DNA of 64,000 bases from Pontibacillus litoralis JSM 072002 (GTDB lineage Bacteria > Bacillota > Bacilli > Bacillales > BH030062): positions 168,254 to 232,253 of the forward strand of contig NZ_AVPG01000002.1 in the NCBI RefSeq assembly GCF_000775615.1, in the 5' to 3' direction. The notes beneath the pieces were generated by a model. The model had not been told where the DNA came from, ran no database searches, and was given only the letters and a program-made list of their open reading frames with translations. Shown here in pieces: positions 52,520-62,470 of the stretch; positions within the stretch are counted from its first letter, which is position 1, and each line of letters opens with the position of its first letter. Made by a program: the position numbers and the translations under genes.

Positions 52520-54375
52520 TTAGAACCAGCCCCCTTTTCTAAATCTTCTTTATGAACGTGATAACCAAGATCATCTTTCATAGAACGTACAAACATAGAA
52601 ATAAATGTAATCAACAATCCTGCAATACCAACAATTAACCATTGTTTATTATCTACTTGATAAATAAACCCGATTCCGGCAATAAACAGTCCTAGCGATA
52701 TCATGAATGGAATAAACGTATTATTCGGCATATGAATATCACCTAATGGTTCAGCAGGAGTCATTTCGCCATTTCCTTGTACTTTCTCTACCCATAGTGC
52801 ATCTAAACCACGAACTAAAGGTATTTGCTTAAAGTTATAGAAAGGCGGTGGTGATGGAACAGTCCACTCTAATGTACGTCCATCCCAAGGATCAGTTCCA
52901 CACTTCTCTTCTTTCAATGCAGTGTAGATAATGTTGATAATAAACACAATTGTACCGATAGCCATTAAAAAGGCACCAATTGTACTAACTAAGTTACCTA
53001 TATCCAAACTCTCATTCGGCTGGAACTTCCAATAACGACGTGGCATTCCCATTAATCCAAGAATGTGTTGAATAAAGAACGTCATATGGAATCCAATAAA
53101 GAATGGCCAAAACGCGATTTTACCAAGCTTCTCATTAAGTACTTTACCGAACAATAGAGGCCACCAATAAGTGATACCTGCGAATATACCAAACACTACA
53201 CCACCAACAATAACATAGTGGAAGTGACCAACAACGAAGTACGTATCATGGTATTGATAGTCAGCAGCAGCAACGGCTAGCATCACACCACCAAATCCAC
53301 CGATTGTAAAGGATGGTATAAATCCTACTGCCCAAAGCATTGGCACAGTCATTCGGATATTACCGCCCCACATCGTAAATAACCAGTTAAAGATTTTTAT
53401 ACCAGTTGGTACTGCAATCGCCATTGTCGCAACCGCAAAGATCGAGTTTGCTACTGCACCCAATCCAGTTGTAAACATGTGGTGCGCCCATACCATAAAT
53501 CCTAAGAAACCTATTAATACTGTCGCAAATACCATTGCGGAATAACCAAATAGACGTTTCTTAGAGAACGTAGAAATTACGTCACTGAATAGACCAAACA
53601 CTGGAAGAATTAAAATATATACTTCTGGGTGTCCGAAAATCCAGAATAAATGCTCCCAGATGATGACGTTTCCTCCCATTGTTGGATCAAAGAAATTTGC
53701 TCCAAACATACGGTCAAACATCATTAAAATTAAACCAACTGTTAGTGCTGGGAATGCAAATAAAATTAAGATACTTGTTACAAAAGATGCCCAAGTGAAC
53801 ATTGGCATACGCATGTAAGTCATTCCTGGAGCACGCATATTCACGATTGTAACAAGGAAGTTAATACCACCAATAAGCGTCCCTGCTCCTGATATTTGTA
53901 ACCCCATCACATAAAAATCCATGCCGTGACCCGGTGATTGAACTGAAAGTGGTGCATATGCTGTCCACCCCGCATCTGGTGCTCCACCAAAAAACCAAGA
54001 TAAGTTTAGCAATACTCCACCAAAAGCAAATAGCCAAAAGCCTAGTGAGTTAAGGAATGGAAATGCTACGTCTCGAGCACCTATTTGCAATGGTAGCGCA
54101 ATGTTCATTAAGGTAAATATAAGTGGCATTGCTGCTAAAAATATCATTGTTGTACCATGCATTGTAAACATTTGGTTGTACAATCCAGCTGAAATAAATT
54201 CATTATCTGGTTTAATCAACTGAATACGGATAATCAATGCCTCTAATCCACCAAGTAAGAAAAAGAAGCCACCAGCAACCAAGTATAAAATGGCTATTTT
54301 CTTGTGGTCAACTGTGGTTAAGTAGTCCCACAAAGTTGCGCCAAAGCCTCTTTTTTGTACAGTAGCTGTACTCAC
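52516..54375 (-). CDS. ctaD: Cytochrome c oxidase subunit I (caa3)
   Basis: The catalytic heme-copper subunit that reduces O2 and pumps protons. 619 residues from GTG 54375 (SD GGGAGGTC). Ligands in order: His in TMHGTTM (low-spin heme), WEHLFWIFGHPEVYI with the His-Tyr cross-link of CuB, the HH pair in VWAHHMFTTG, and VGHFHYVIVGG. K-channel and other helices are intact. The frame extends to 54417 inside ctaC but without SD. Confidence 0.97.
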   Translation of the reverse strand: MSTATVQKRGFGATLWDYLTTVDHKKIAILYLVAGGFFFLLGGLEALIIRIQLIKPDNEFISAGLYNQMFTMHGTTMIFLAAMPLIFTLMNIALPLQIGARDVAFPFLNSLGFWLFAFGGVLLNLSWFFGGAPDAGWTAYAPLSVQSPGHGMDFYVMGLQISGAGTLIGGINFLVTIVNMRAPGMTYMRMPMFTWASFVTSILILFAFPALTVGLILMMFDRMFGANFFDPTMGGNVIIWEHLFWIFGHPEVYILILPVFGLFSDVISTFSKKRLFGYSAMVFATVLIGFLGFMVWAHHMFTTGLGAVANSIFAVATMAIAVPTGIKIFNWLFTMWGGNIRMTVPMLWAVGFIPSFTIGGFGGVMLAVAAADYQYHDTYFVVGHFHYVIVGGVVFGIFAGITYWWPLLFGKVLNEKLGKIAFWPFFIGFHMTFFIQHILGLMGMPRRYWKFQPNESLDIGNLVSTIGAFLMAIGTIVFIINIIYTALKEEKCGTDPWDGRTLEWTVPSPPPFYNFKQIPLVRGLDALWVEKVQGNGEMTPAEPLGDIHMPNNTFIPFMISLGLFIAGIGFIYQVDNKQWLIVGIAGLLITFISMFVRSMKDDLGYHVHKEDLEKGAGSK

Positions 54376-54397
54376 GATACCGACCTCCCTATTCTCT

Positions 54398-55495
54398 CTA
54401 TTTTTCTTCCTTCGCATCTTCAGGTGTTACTTCTGAAGGTTGTAATTGTAATAAATAATCAGCGATCTTGCTTGCTTCATCATCAGTTAATGGTTTCTCT
54501 GCTTCCGTATTTCCATATTTACCAGTCATCTTATTACCTGGCTTAACATTCTCTGGATGCTGTAACCATTCAATTAAGTTCTCTTTATTATTATCCATAA
54601 TCCCCGCAATTTCAGCACGGTCACCAAAGGATGTTAAGTTCGGACCTACCGCTGCTGGAGAATTACCGATTGCATGACAAGCAATACAGTTTTGATCTTC
54701 AAATAGTTCTTTACCTTCTTGCGCACTAGCTGTTTCAGGTGTTGCTTCTGGATCTGCGTTCTTCATGTCATTAAACCATTGATCAAATTCTTCTGCACTC
54801 ACGGCCACCACTTTGAAATCCATTAAGGAGTGTGATGGACCACACAATTCAGCACATTTCCCAGAATATAAACCTTCTTCATATGCATTTAAGAACATCT
54901 CATTTTCATTATGCCCTGGGTTTGTATCCATCTTTCCTGAAATAGTTGGAACCCAGAAAGAGTGAATAACATCAGTGGCAGTTAATTTCAAGTAAACACG
55001 TTGATCAGTAGGAATATAAAGGTCTTGACTTGTTTGAATTTCTTCTCCTTTATATTTGTAACTGTAATGCCACCAGTATTGATTTCCCGTTACCTCTACA
55101 ACAACAGCGTCTTCTTTATTTTCTTCTGACGGAGTTGTTTCAGCAAGCATAAATGTCTTTTGTACTGTTGGTACAGCTAAAATGATTAGTAAAACTATTG
55201 GGATAGCTGTCCATACAATTTCCAAGGATTTACTACCTTCTACTTGCTTAGGTACATAGTCTTCCTTGCCTTTTTTTTGTCGATAACGAATTAGTACAAA
55301 AACGTATATAATCGTTACAATTGCACCTACACCAGCCATAATAATAACGCTTAACATCATTAAATCATAACTTGCTTGAGCGCCCTCACCTTTTGGCTGT
55401 AAGGCAGAAAGTTGCGGATCCCCACACCCTGCTAGAAAAAGCATCAGAAAACTAAATAGTAACACGATGCGAGATTTTCCCATCCATCCTTTCAT
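54398..55495 (-). CDS. ctaC: Cytochrome c oxidase subunit II with fused cytochrome c (caa3)
   Basis: 365 residues: lipoprotein signal with lipobox LAGC (Cys24), two membrane segments (about 47-70, 94-112), the CuA domain with His178, Cys214, Cys218, His222 and Met225 (GKCAELCGPSHSLM), then a C-terminal cytochrome c domain with heme site CIACH (270-274) and probable axial Met323. The fused cytochrome makes this a caa3-type enzyme that takes electrons from cytochrome c. First gene of ctaCDEF. Confidence 0.96.
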   Translation of the reverse strand: MKGWMGKSRIVLLFSFLMLFLAGCGDPQLSALQPKGEGAQASYDLMMLSVIIMAGVGAIVTIIYVFVLIRYRQKKGKEDYVPKQVEGSKSLEIVWTAIPIVLLIILAVPTVQKTFMLAETTPSEENKEDAVVVEVTGNQYWWHYSYKYKGEEIQTSQDLYIPTDQRVYLKLTATDVIHSFWVPTISGKMDTNPGHNENEMFLNAYEEGLYSGKCAELCGPSHSLMDFKVVAVSAEEFDQWFNDMKNADPEATPETASAQEGKELFEDQNCIACHAIGNSPAAVGPNLTSFGDRAEIAGIMDNNKENLIEWLQHPENVKPGNKMTGKYGNTEAEKPLTDDEASKIADYLLQLQPSEVTPEDAKEEK

Positions 55496-56181
55496 TAAAT
55501 GATACCTCTCTTTCTGTTCTTTCTTTATTTTATGACAATCAAGCTGTCCTAATGAAGGAGCATCTTGATAGCATTAATCAGTTAATAACTCTAACTTCCC
55601 CAATAAGTCTGTTTTGCTCTTGTAAGCATTTACTTTACCCTCTTTATTATTCATAGCCATGAACGTTCAAAATACGTTCCCTACCGAAATCTTTGAAAAC
55701 GCATGCATACCATCATTATACATCATGAACATTTCATAAAAGGAGGAGTAACATGTGACAAATTTATGAATTTTTATTTACAACCAAATAATATTGTATC
55801 ATGTAATTCTGTTTCTTTCTATTTTATTTAGCATTCTTTCAACAAACTATAGAGATGAAATTTAAAAAAACAATCCACCTATAGCGTAAAACAGTTCTTT
55901 ATTTGTGAAAGTTTTCGATATTTACGAGATTGCAATTTCAAAAATATTTCACAAACGTTACAAAGAATGACTGCTATATCCAAAATTAACCCTTCTCTAT
56001 TTCTAGCAAACAAAATTATACAATGCAAGTACTTTTTATTCTAATAGTGAAATTCCATGAAATCCATGATAATATATAGTTTGTGTCAAATTAGTGACAT
56101 GACTATGTATAATTGGACGTAACTTCCGTTCATATATTAAGATATACAATAGTGCCCTAGGAAATGTAGTGAGGTGAAGAA
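55496..56181. other. ctaC-ctaA divergent control region without ctaB
   Basis: 686 bases with no gene. TATAAT elements lie at 56108-56113 for ctaA and, on the minus strand, at 55720-55715 for ctaC, both without good -35 boxes, as expected for activator-dependent promoters. It carries three TTTGTG-type boxes (next entry) and a strong SD followed by ATG-TGA at 55741-55758. In B. subtilis ctaB (heme O synthase) lies here. Confidence 0.65.
55902..56088. promoter_or_regulatory. Probable ResD-type boxes for ctaA and ctaC
   Basis: TTTGTGAAA on the plus strand at 55902-55910, the same nonamer on the minus strand at 55955-55947, and TTTGTGTCA on the plus strand at 56080-56088, just upstream of the ctaA TATAAT. 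The ResD consensus as I recall it is TTTGTGAAT, and both ctaA and the cta operon are ResDE targets in B. subtilis. Confidence 0.5.
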
Positions 56182-57108
56182 ATGAAATTATTAAAAACAC
56201 TAGCAATCCTATCTACACTTGGCATGCTATTCGTGTTAATTGGAGGAGCACTCGTTACCAAGACGGACTCTGGTATGGGCTGCGGAGATAGTTGGCCTTT
56301 ATGCCACGGGGAATTGATTCCTTCAGAAATAACCTTTAGTTTAGTAATAGAATTAAGCCATAGACTAGTTTCAGGTGGTGTAGGATTTTTAGTACTGCTT
56401 CTATCGTACTTTTCGTGGAAAAAAATAGGCCATATTCGCGAAACGAAATTACTGGCATTTTTATCCATATTCTTTTTAGTTCTTCAAGGTCTAATAGGAG
56501 CTGCTGCAGTTAAATGGGGGCAATCAGATTTCGTATTAGCCATTCATTTTGGTATCTCTTTAATTTCATTCGCAGCTATTTTGTTACTAACTTTACTGAT
56601 CTTTGAGATAGATAAAAAGTTTGATGCGAAATCATTAATTATACCTCGAGCAATGCGTATCCAAATTTACTCCATGGCGATTTACACCTTAGCTATTACG
56701 TACACCGGTGCATTAGTACGTCACATCGAAGCAAGCTTAGTTTGTGGAAGTTGGCCTTTTTGTACGAACAGTAATCCGTTTGCATTTGGGGAATACAATT
56801 TTCACCAATGGGTACAAATGGGACACCGACTCGTTGCTGGTTTATTATTCATTTGGGTGCTCTTTTTATTCATCCACGTATTAAAACATTATAAATCAAG
56901 TAAAATCATGCGTTACGGCTGGACAGTATGTTTCTTATTATTACTGCTCCAAGTATTGTTAGGAGCAATGATTATTTTTACTGGACAGAACTTAATTGTA
57001 GCTTTATTACACGCTCTTGTTGTTGCTTGTTTCTTTGGAATGCTTAGTTACTTTATACTACTTTCTTCAAGAAGTGCACGGTATGAGAAAGACTCATCAA
57101 CAAATTAA
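56182..57108 (+). CDS. ctaA: Heme A synthase CtaA
   Basis: CtaA oxidises heme O to heme A for the caa3 oxidase. 308 residues, eight membrane segments in two four-helix halves. Heme ligands and redox residues are kept: Cys34/Cys41 (GCGDSWPLC), His60 (ELSHRLVSG), a His in AIHFG, a second Cys pair (VCGSWPFC), GHRLVAG and LLHALVV. Divergent from ctaC; its substrate-making partner CtaB is not in the window. Confidence 0.95.
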   Translation: MKLLKTLAILSTLGMLFVLIGGALVTKTDSGMGCGDSWPLCHGELIPSEITFSLVIELSHRLVSGGVGFLVLLLSYFSWKKIGHIRETKLLAFLSIFFLVLQGLIGAAAVKWGQSDFVLAIHFGISLISFAAILLLTLLIFEIDKKFDAKSLIIPRAMRIQIYSMAIYTLAITYTGALVRHIEASLVCGSWPFCTNSNPFAFGEYNFHQWVQMGHRLVAGLLFIWVLFLFIHVLKHYKSSKIMRYGWTVCFLLLLLQVLLGAMIIFTGQNLIVALLHALVVACFFGMLSYFILLSSRSARYEKDSSTN

Positions 57109-57128
57109 TTATTGAATTTGTTAGAAAT

Positions 57129-57155
57129 AGCACAGCTACCACTGCTGTGCTTTAT
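57129..57155 (+). terminator. ctaA terminator
   Basis: AGCACAGC and GCTGTGCT, 8-bp perfect stem, then TTATT. Confidence 0.6.
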
Positions 57156-57162
57156 TCATATA

Positions 57163-57206
57163 AAAAAGAAGGTTGGCGTTATAAAATCAACGCTAACCTT
57201 CTTTTT
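57163..57206. terminator. Bidirectional terminator between ctaA and pyc
   Basis: AGAAGGTTGGCGTT and AACGCTAACCTTCT pair over 14 positions with one G-T; TTTTTCT on plus and TTTTTTA on minus. Confidence 0.9.
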
Positions 57207-57216
57207 CTATCTCTTA

Positions 57217-60200
57217 TTATTTTTCAAACTCAATTAGTAAGTCTCCAACATGTATCGCATCGCCATTTGAAACGTAAATGTCCTTTAATTTCCCGTCAAA
57301 TGGAGCTTGAACTGTAGTCTCCATTTTCATTGCTTCGGTAATCATAATGTGATCTCCTTTTTTTACTTTCTCGCCCTTTTCTGCGATCACTTTAACTACC
57401 GTACCAGGCATTGTAGCACCAATATGTCGATCATTATTTTTATCAGCTTTTGGTCTCGCCTCTATAGAAGCTTTAATACTTTCATCTTTCACAATCACTT
57501 CTCTTGGCTGACCATTCAATTCAAAGTAAACAACACGTGTACCATCTAATTGTGGTTCACCAATCGAAACAAGTTTAACAATTAGTGTCTTTCCTTGTTC
57601 AATTTCTACTTCAATTTCTTCCCCTAAACGCATTCCGTAAAAATACGTTAACGTGTCAAGAACAGACATATCACCATACTGTTCATAAGCTTGATGATAA
57701 TCCATAAATACTTTCGGATACAATGCATATGCTATCATATCAAAGCTCGTAACTTGACGATTTAATTTATGGAATAATGTTTCTTTCAAGTCTTTGAAAT
57801 CAACAGCATCCAAAAATTCACCAGGACGATCTGTAATCGGCTTACGTCCTTTTAATATAATTCGTTGTAATTCTTGAGGGAAACCACCATAAGGTTGGCC
57901 TAAATACCCTTCAAAAAGTTCAATTACCGAGTCTGGGAAGTCGATTGTTTCTCCTTGTTCATAAATATCATCTTCAGTTAAATTATTTTGCACCATAAAT
58001 AAAGCCATATCTCCAACAACTTTAGAAGATGGTGTTACTTTAACGATATCTCCGAACATATCATTCACACGGCGGTACATTTTCTTCACTTCGTCCCAAC
58101 GATCTTCTAGTCCAACTGCTTTGGCTTGTTGTTGTAAGTTACTATATTGACCACCAGGCATTTCGTGCTCATATATTTCAGAATGTGGTGAGTTCATACC
58201 ACTTTCAAAATCTTGGTAGAACTTACGAACGTCATGCCAGTATAACCCTAACTGCTCATATGCTTTCACATCTAAATTAGGCTGGCGTTCGTTTCCTTCT
58301 AAAGCATAGTAAAGAGACGTTGCGCTCGGTTGTGATGTTAAGCCTGCCATAGAGCTTGCCGCTACATCTACTACATCTACTCCTGCCTCAATGGCTCTTG
58401 CATAAGTAAATACACCATTGCCACTCGTATCATGCGTATGAAGATGAATTGGAATATCTACAGAATCTTTTAATGTTGAGATTAGTTGATAAGCAGCTTC
58501 AGGCTTCATTAATCCTGCCATATCTTTAATACCTAAAATATGAGCACCAGCATTTTCTAGTTCTTTGGCTAAGTTTTTATAATATTGTAAGTCATACTTT
58601 GGACGCGATGCATCTAGAATATCACCTGTATAACACATCGTTGCTTCCGCAATTTTATTATTATCTCTAACAGAATCAATAGCTAATGTCATACCTTTTA
58701 CCCAGTTTAGACTATCAAAAATACGGAATACATCAATACCAGCTTGACTACTCTTCTCAACAAATTCACGAATTAAGTTATCTGGATAGTTTTTGTAGCC
58801 TACTGCATTGCTGGCGCGTAATAACATCTGGAACAAGACATTTGGCATTCTTTCTCTAAGCTGTAGCAAACGTTGCCATGGATCCTCTTTAAGGAAACGA
58901 TAGGCTACATCAAACGTCGCTCCACCCCACATTTCTACTGAGAAGAGATCTGGTAGTAGTCTTGCAGTAGGATCAGCAATGTTCAATAAGTCTTTTGTGC
59001 GTACTCGAGTTGCTAATAAGGATTGATGCGCATCTCGGAAAGTTGTATCTGTATAAAGTACTTCATTTTGTTGTTTTAACCATTCCGCTACTGCTTCTGG
59101 TCCTTTTTCATCTAATAATTGCTTTGTGCCCTGTGGAATTTCTAAGGACGATTTCACTTCTGGCATACGCGGTTTACTTAAAGCAGGTTTTTTCTTATTT
59201 TCCGCTCCTTGGAAACCGTTTATTGTCGTAGAAGCAATATATGTTAGCATCTTCGTTCCTCGGTCTTTACGCTTAGGAAATACGAATAATTCAGGTGACT
59301 GATCGATGAATGTCGTATTGTATTCGCTTGCTAAAAACTGAGGATGACGAATAACATTTTCTAAAAATGGTATATTCGTTTTGATTCCACGAATACGAAA
59401 TTCACGTAAGTTTCGAACCATTTTATTAGCCGCTTGTTCAAAGCTAAGCGCCCATGTGGATACCTTCACAAGCAATGAGTCATAGTATGGAGAAATGACG
59501 GCACCTTGGAAACCATTACCGGCATCTAATCGAACACCGAAACCTCCACCTGAACGATATGCCATAATTTTTCCTGTGTCTGGCATAAAGTTATTCAATG
59601 GATCTTCTGTTGTAACCCTTGATTGAATCGCATATCCGTGCGTTTTAATATGTTCTTGATGCGGTATACCGATTGGCTGATCAAATAAGTTGTGACCTTC
59701 CGCAATCATAATTTGAGATTGAACAATATCAATACCAGTAATTAACTCGGTAATCGTATGTTCCACTTGTACACGCGGATTCACTTCAATAAAGTAAAAC
59801 TCATCACCAGAAACGAGAAACTCCACTGTACCAGCATTCAAGTAATTAACATTGTTCATTAATTGAATTGCTGCTTCACAAATGTCTTCACGCATACGAT
59901 TTGATAAGGATACACTTGGTGCTACCTCAACAACCTTTTGGTGACGACGTTGTACAGAACAGTCACGCTCATATAAATGGACAATGTTCCCATCTGCATC
60001 TCCAAGAATTTGCACCTCAATATGCTTAGGGCTTTCTACTAATTTCTCTACATATACTTCATCGTCCCCAAACGCAGCCTTTGCTTCCGATTTAGCACGA
60101 TCGTAAGAATCTTGTAACGCTTCTTCACTGCGGACGATTCGCATACCCCGTCCTCCTCCGCCAAGAGAAGCTTTAATGATGATAGGATATCCGTGTTGCT

Positions 60201-60663
60201 GACCAAAAGCTTTCACTTCTTCTAAACTAGAAACAGGTCCATCGCTCCCAGGAATTACCGGGATATTAGCTTGAACTGCTTGATATCTAGCTTTAACCTT
60301 ATCACCAAACATATGTAAATGTTCACTGGTTGGCCCAATAAATGTAATACCCTCTTCTTCACAGCGTCGAGCAAAATTAATATTTTCTGACAAGAAACCA
60401 TATCCTGGATGGATTGCATCTACTCCAACGCTTTTAGCTAATTCGATAATGCCTTCAATGTCTAAATAAGCGTCGATTGGTTTCTTTCCTTCACCAATAA
60501 GGTAAGCTTCATCTGCTTTATACCTATGGAAAGAACCAGTATCTTCCTTTGAATAAACCGCAACCGTACGAATATTTAATTCGTTACATGCACGGAATAC
60601 CCGAATAGCAATTTCTCCTCTGTTAGCTACTAGGATTTTATTGATTTTCTTGATTGTACCCAT
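57217..60663 (-). CDS. pyc: Pyruvate carboxylase
   Basis: Pyc carboxylates pyruvate to oxaloacetate to feed the TCA cycle. 1148 residues in standard order: biotin carboxylase (about 1-450; KILVANRGEIAIRVFRACNE, GGGGRGMR, EVNPRVQVEHTITE), carboxyltransferase (about 530-810; DTTFRDAHQSLLATRVRT, HLHTHDTSGNG), PC tetramerisation region, and biotinyl domain with AMKM and biotinylated Lys1113. The start (SD AAAGGAGG) lies within the 3' end of ftsW, which overlaps pyc by 34 bases. Confidence 0.97.
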   Translation of the reverse strand: MGTIKKINKILVANRGEIAIRVFRACNELNIRTVAVYSKEDTGSFHRYKADEAYLIGEGKKPIDAYLDIEGIIELAKSVGVDAIHPGYGFLSENINFARRCEEEGITFIGPTSEHLHMFGDKVKARYQAVQANIPVIPGSDGPVSSLEEVKAFGQQHGYPIIIKASLGGGGRGMRIVRSEEALQDSYDRAKSEAKAAFGDDEVYVEKLVESPKHIEVQILGDADGNIVHLYERDCSVQRRHQKVVEVAPSVSLSNRMREDICEAAIQLMNNVNYLNAGTVEFLVSGDEFYFIEVNPRVQVEHTITELITGIDIVQSQIMIAEGHNLFDQPIGIPHQEHIKTHGYAIQSRVTTEDPLNNFMPDTGKIMAYRSGGGFGVRLDAGNGFQGAVISPYYDSLLVKVSTWALSFEQAANKMVRNLREFRIRGIKTNIPFLENVIRHPQFLASEYNTTFIDQSPELFVFPKRKDRGTKMLTYIASTTINGFQGAENKKKPALSKPRMPEVKSSLEIPQGTKQLLDEKGPEAVAEWLKQQNEVLYTDTTFRDAHQSLLATRVRTKDLLNIADPTARLLPDLFSVEMWGGATFDVAYRFLKEDPWQRLLQLRERMPNVLFQMLLRASNAVGYKNYPDNLIREFVEKSSQAGIDVFRIFDSLNWVKGMTLAIDSVRDNNKIAEATMCYTGDILDASRPKYDLQYYKNLAKELENAGAHILGIKDMAGLMKPEAAYQLISTLKDSVDIPIHLHTHDTSGNGVFTYARAIEAGVDVVDVAASSMAGLTSQPSATSLYYALEGNERQPNLDVKAYEQLGLYWHDVRKFYQDFESGMNSPHSEIYEHEMPGGQYSNLQQQAKAVGLEDRWDEVKKMYRRVNDMFGDIVKVTPSSKVVGDMALFMVQNNLTEDDIYEQGETIDFPDSVIELFEGYLGQPYGGFPQELQRIILKGRKPITDRPGEFLDAVDFKDLKETLFHKLNRQVTSFDMIAYALYPKVFMDYHQAYEQYGDMSVLDTLTYFYGMRLGEEIEVEIEQGKTLIVKLVSIGEPQLDGTRVVYFELNGQPREVIVKDESIKASIEARPKADKNNDRHIGATMPGTVVKVIAEKGEKVKKGDHIMITEAMKMETTVQAPFDGKLKDIYVSNGDAIHVGDLLIEFEK

Positions 60664-61856
60664 GATCTTCCTCCTTTAGATTGTGTTGCATTCCCTGCAT
60701 GAATGTCAGAATATGCATTCTTTGAAGTTTGTTTAATATATGTGTAATCTTCTTGAAGTTTAGCTTGTTTAGCAATATTATTCAATATTCCAATTGAAGC
60801 TAACAAAACAAGTAAAGAAGATCCGCCATAACTAATGAACGGCAAAGGGACTCCAGTAATAGGTAGCAAACCACTTATCGCTCCTAAATTAATAAGTGCT
60901 TGAATACCAACCATTGACGAAATCCCAATCGCTAATAAACTGCCAAAAGCATCTTTGCACTTTCTAGCAACATAAAGTCCTCTTAATACAATAATAGTTA
61001 ATGAGGCTAACACAAACAAAACACCAATGAATCCTAGCTCTTCAGCAATAACCGACATAATAAAATCTGTATGCGGCTCTGGCAAATACCCTAATTTCTG
61101 TACTCCTTGTCCCAAGCCAACCCCTGTTATTCCACCCGTTCCAATTGCCAAATAGGATTGAATGAGGTGAAAACCACCATCTTCTGGATCTTCAAAAGGC
61201 GCATAAGCACCAGTGAAACGCGAAACTCGTTCAACCGATGTCATGTTCGGAATCGCAAAAGCAAGAAATACGATACCAATGATTGCTAGTAAAACAATAT
61301 GTTTCGTTCGTATCCCTGAGCTTAAAATAACTGTACAAGCAATTGCAAAAATAATGCCTGCTGTACCGATGTCAGGTTGAACAGCAATTAATGCGAGAAT
61401 TGTTATCGTAATAACTAATGGTGGTAAGACCGCTTGCCAAAAACGATCAATATAAGCTTGTTTCTTAGATAAAACAGAGGCCAAATAAATAATTAAAAAT
61501 ACCTTTGCTGGCTCAGAAGGTTGTATTTTAATCGGGCCTACCTCAAACCACGAACTAGCGTTTCCAGTAGCATTCCCCATTAATTTAACCAATACAAGGC
61601 TTATTATAGTAAATAGTATCATAAGCGGGACTAATTTTTGATACTTTTGATATGGAAATAGCATTGTTAACACAAATGCCACAATTCCTAAACCAAACCA
61701 CATCGCTTGCCGAAGCATAAAATAGTTGCTCGGTACATCGTACAAAACGACGGCTGATACCATCGATGCACTATAAATCATCATAACCCCGAAAGCGGTT
61801 AACATCAATGGTATAAATATTAACGTAAAATCATAGTCTTTAAAAAATTTCTTCAT
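60630..61856 (-). CDS. ftsW: Septal peptidoglycan glycosyltransferase FtsW
   Basis: Vegetative SEDS polymerase that works with PBP2B at the septum. 408 residues from ATG 61856 (SD AAGGA): ten membrane segments, SSWFEVGPIKIQPSEPAKVF, VQPDIGTAG with the catalytic Asp, LPEPHTDFIMSVIAEELGFIG, LPFISYGGSS. The cytoplasmic tail (about 365-408) is Lys/Ser-rich and its last 11 codons overlap pyc. Same ylaN-ftsW-pycA order as in B. subtilis. Confidence 0.94.
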   Translation of the reverse strand: MKKFFKDYDFTLIFIPLMLTAFGVMMIYSASMVSAVVLYDVPSNYFMLRQAMWFGLGIVAFVLTMLFPYQKYQKLVPLMILFTIISLVLVKLMGNATGNASSWFEVGPIKIQPSEPAKVFLIIYLASVLSKKQAYIDRFWQAVLPPLVITITILALIAVQPDIGTAGIIFAIACTVILSSGIRTKHIVLLAIIGIVFLAFAIPNMTSVERVSRFTGAYAPFEDPEDGGFHLIQSYLAIGTGGITGVGLGQGVQKLGYLPEPHTDFIMSVIAEELGFIGVLFVLASLTIIVLRGLYVARKCKDAFGSLLAIGISSMVGIQALINLGAISGLLPITGVPLPFISYGGSSLLVLLASIGILNNIAKQAKLQEDYTYIKQTSKNAYSDIHAGNATQSKGGRSWVQSRKSIKS

Positions 61857-62048
61857 ATTGTCCATCCTTATGTAAGATTATAGAGCTCCATTTAAGAAAT
61901 CTTACTTCTATCACTTTACTACACAAAAGTAACATATTCCTGCTTCCTATAAAAAATATAATGATTCTTTATTATTTTACTATTTTAAAAACGTAGATGA
62001 AATAAGTTACTTCTCCTATTTTAACAAACAAAAAGTGTTCCTGTACGT

Positions 62049-62090
62049 AAAAAAACTCAAATTATCACCAATTGGCGTAATTTGAGTTTA
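62049..62090 (-). terminator. ylaN terminator
   Basis: Minus strand AACTCAAATTA, 13-base loop, TAATTTGAGTT (11 bp), then seven T. Confidence 0.88.
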
Positions 62091-62094
62091 CACA

Positions 62095-62379
62095 TTAAGA
62101 TTGATTAGAAGCCGCCTCATGCAAAGCATTCATTTCATGCTCTAAATCTTCTAGAAGTTTCTTCCCATCCTCTTCATTAACAAGGTTTAAACGTACCGCA
62201 AAGTCAATCTCCCTAGATAACCCAAACATCTGAGTATCAAGAACTTCTTCATATAGAGGGCATTGCGGCATAGTTAAATTATCCATCTGAACTCGAATCA
62301 GTCTTGCAATTTTCTCTGCATCGGCCTTAAGAAGGGCATATGCTTGATGGCGATGATCAATCGCTACTTCAGATGACAC
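62095..62379 (-). CDS. ylaN: YlaN family protein (iron homeostasis)
   Basis: 94 residues, all helical: [53 protein letters not shown]. YlaN is essential in B. subtilis under low iron and binds Fur to relieve repression. GTG start after GGAGGGG. Monocistronic between glsA and ftsW. Confidence 0.93.
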   Translation of the reverse strand: MSSEVAIDHRHQAYALLKADAEKIARLIRVQMDNLTMPQCPLYEEVLDTQMFGLSREIDFAVRLNLVNEEDGKKLLEDLEHEMNALHEAASNQS

Positions 62380-62470
62380 GTTAATCCCCTCCGTTCAAAA
62401 CAGACTTTCTTATATTTATATTAGCGTTTTATTGATTATTATGCAAGTAAAGATATGTAACAAGCCTCCA

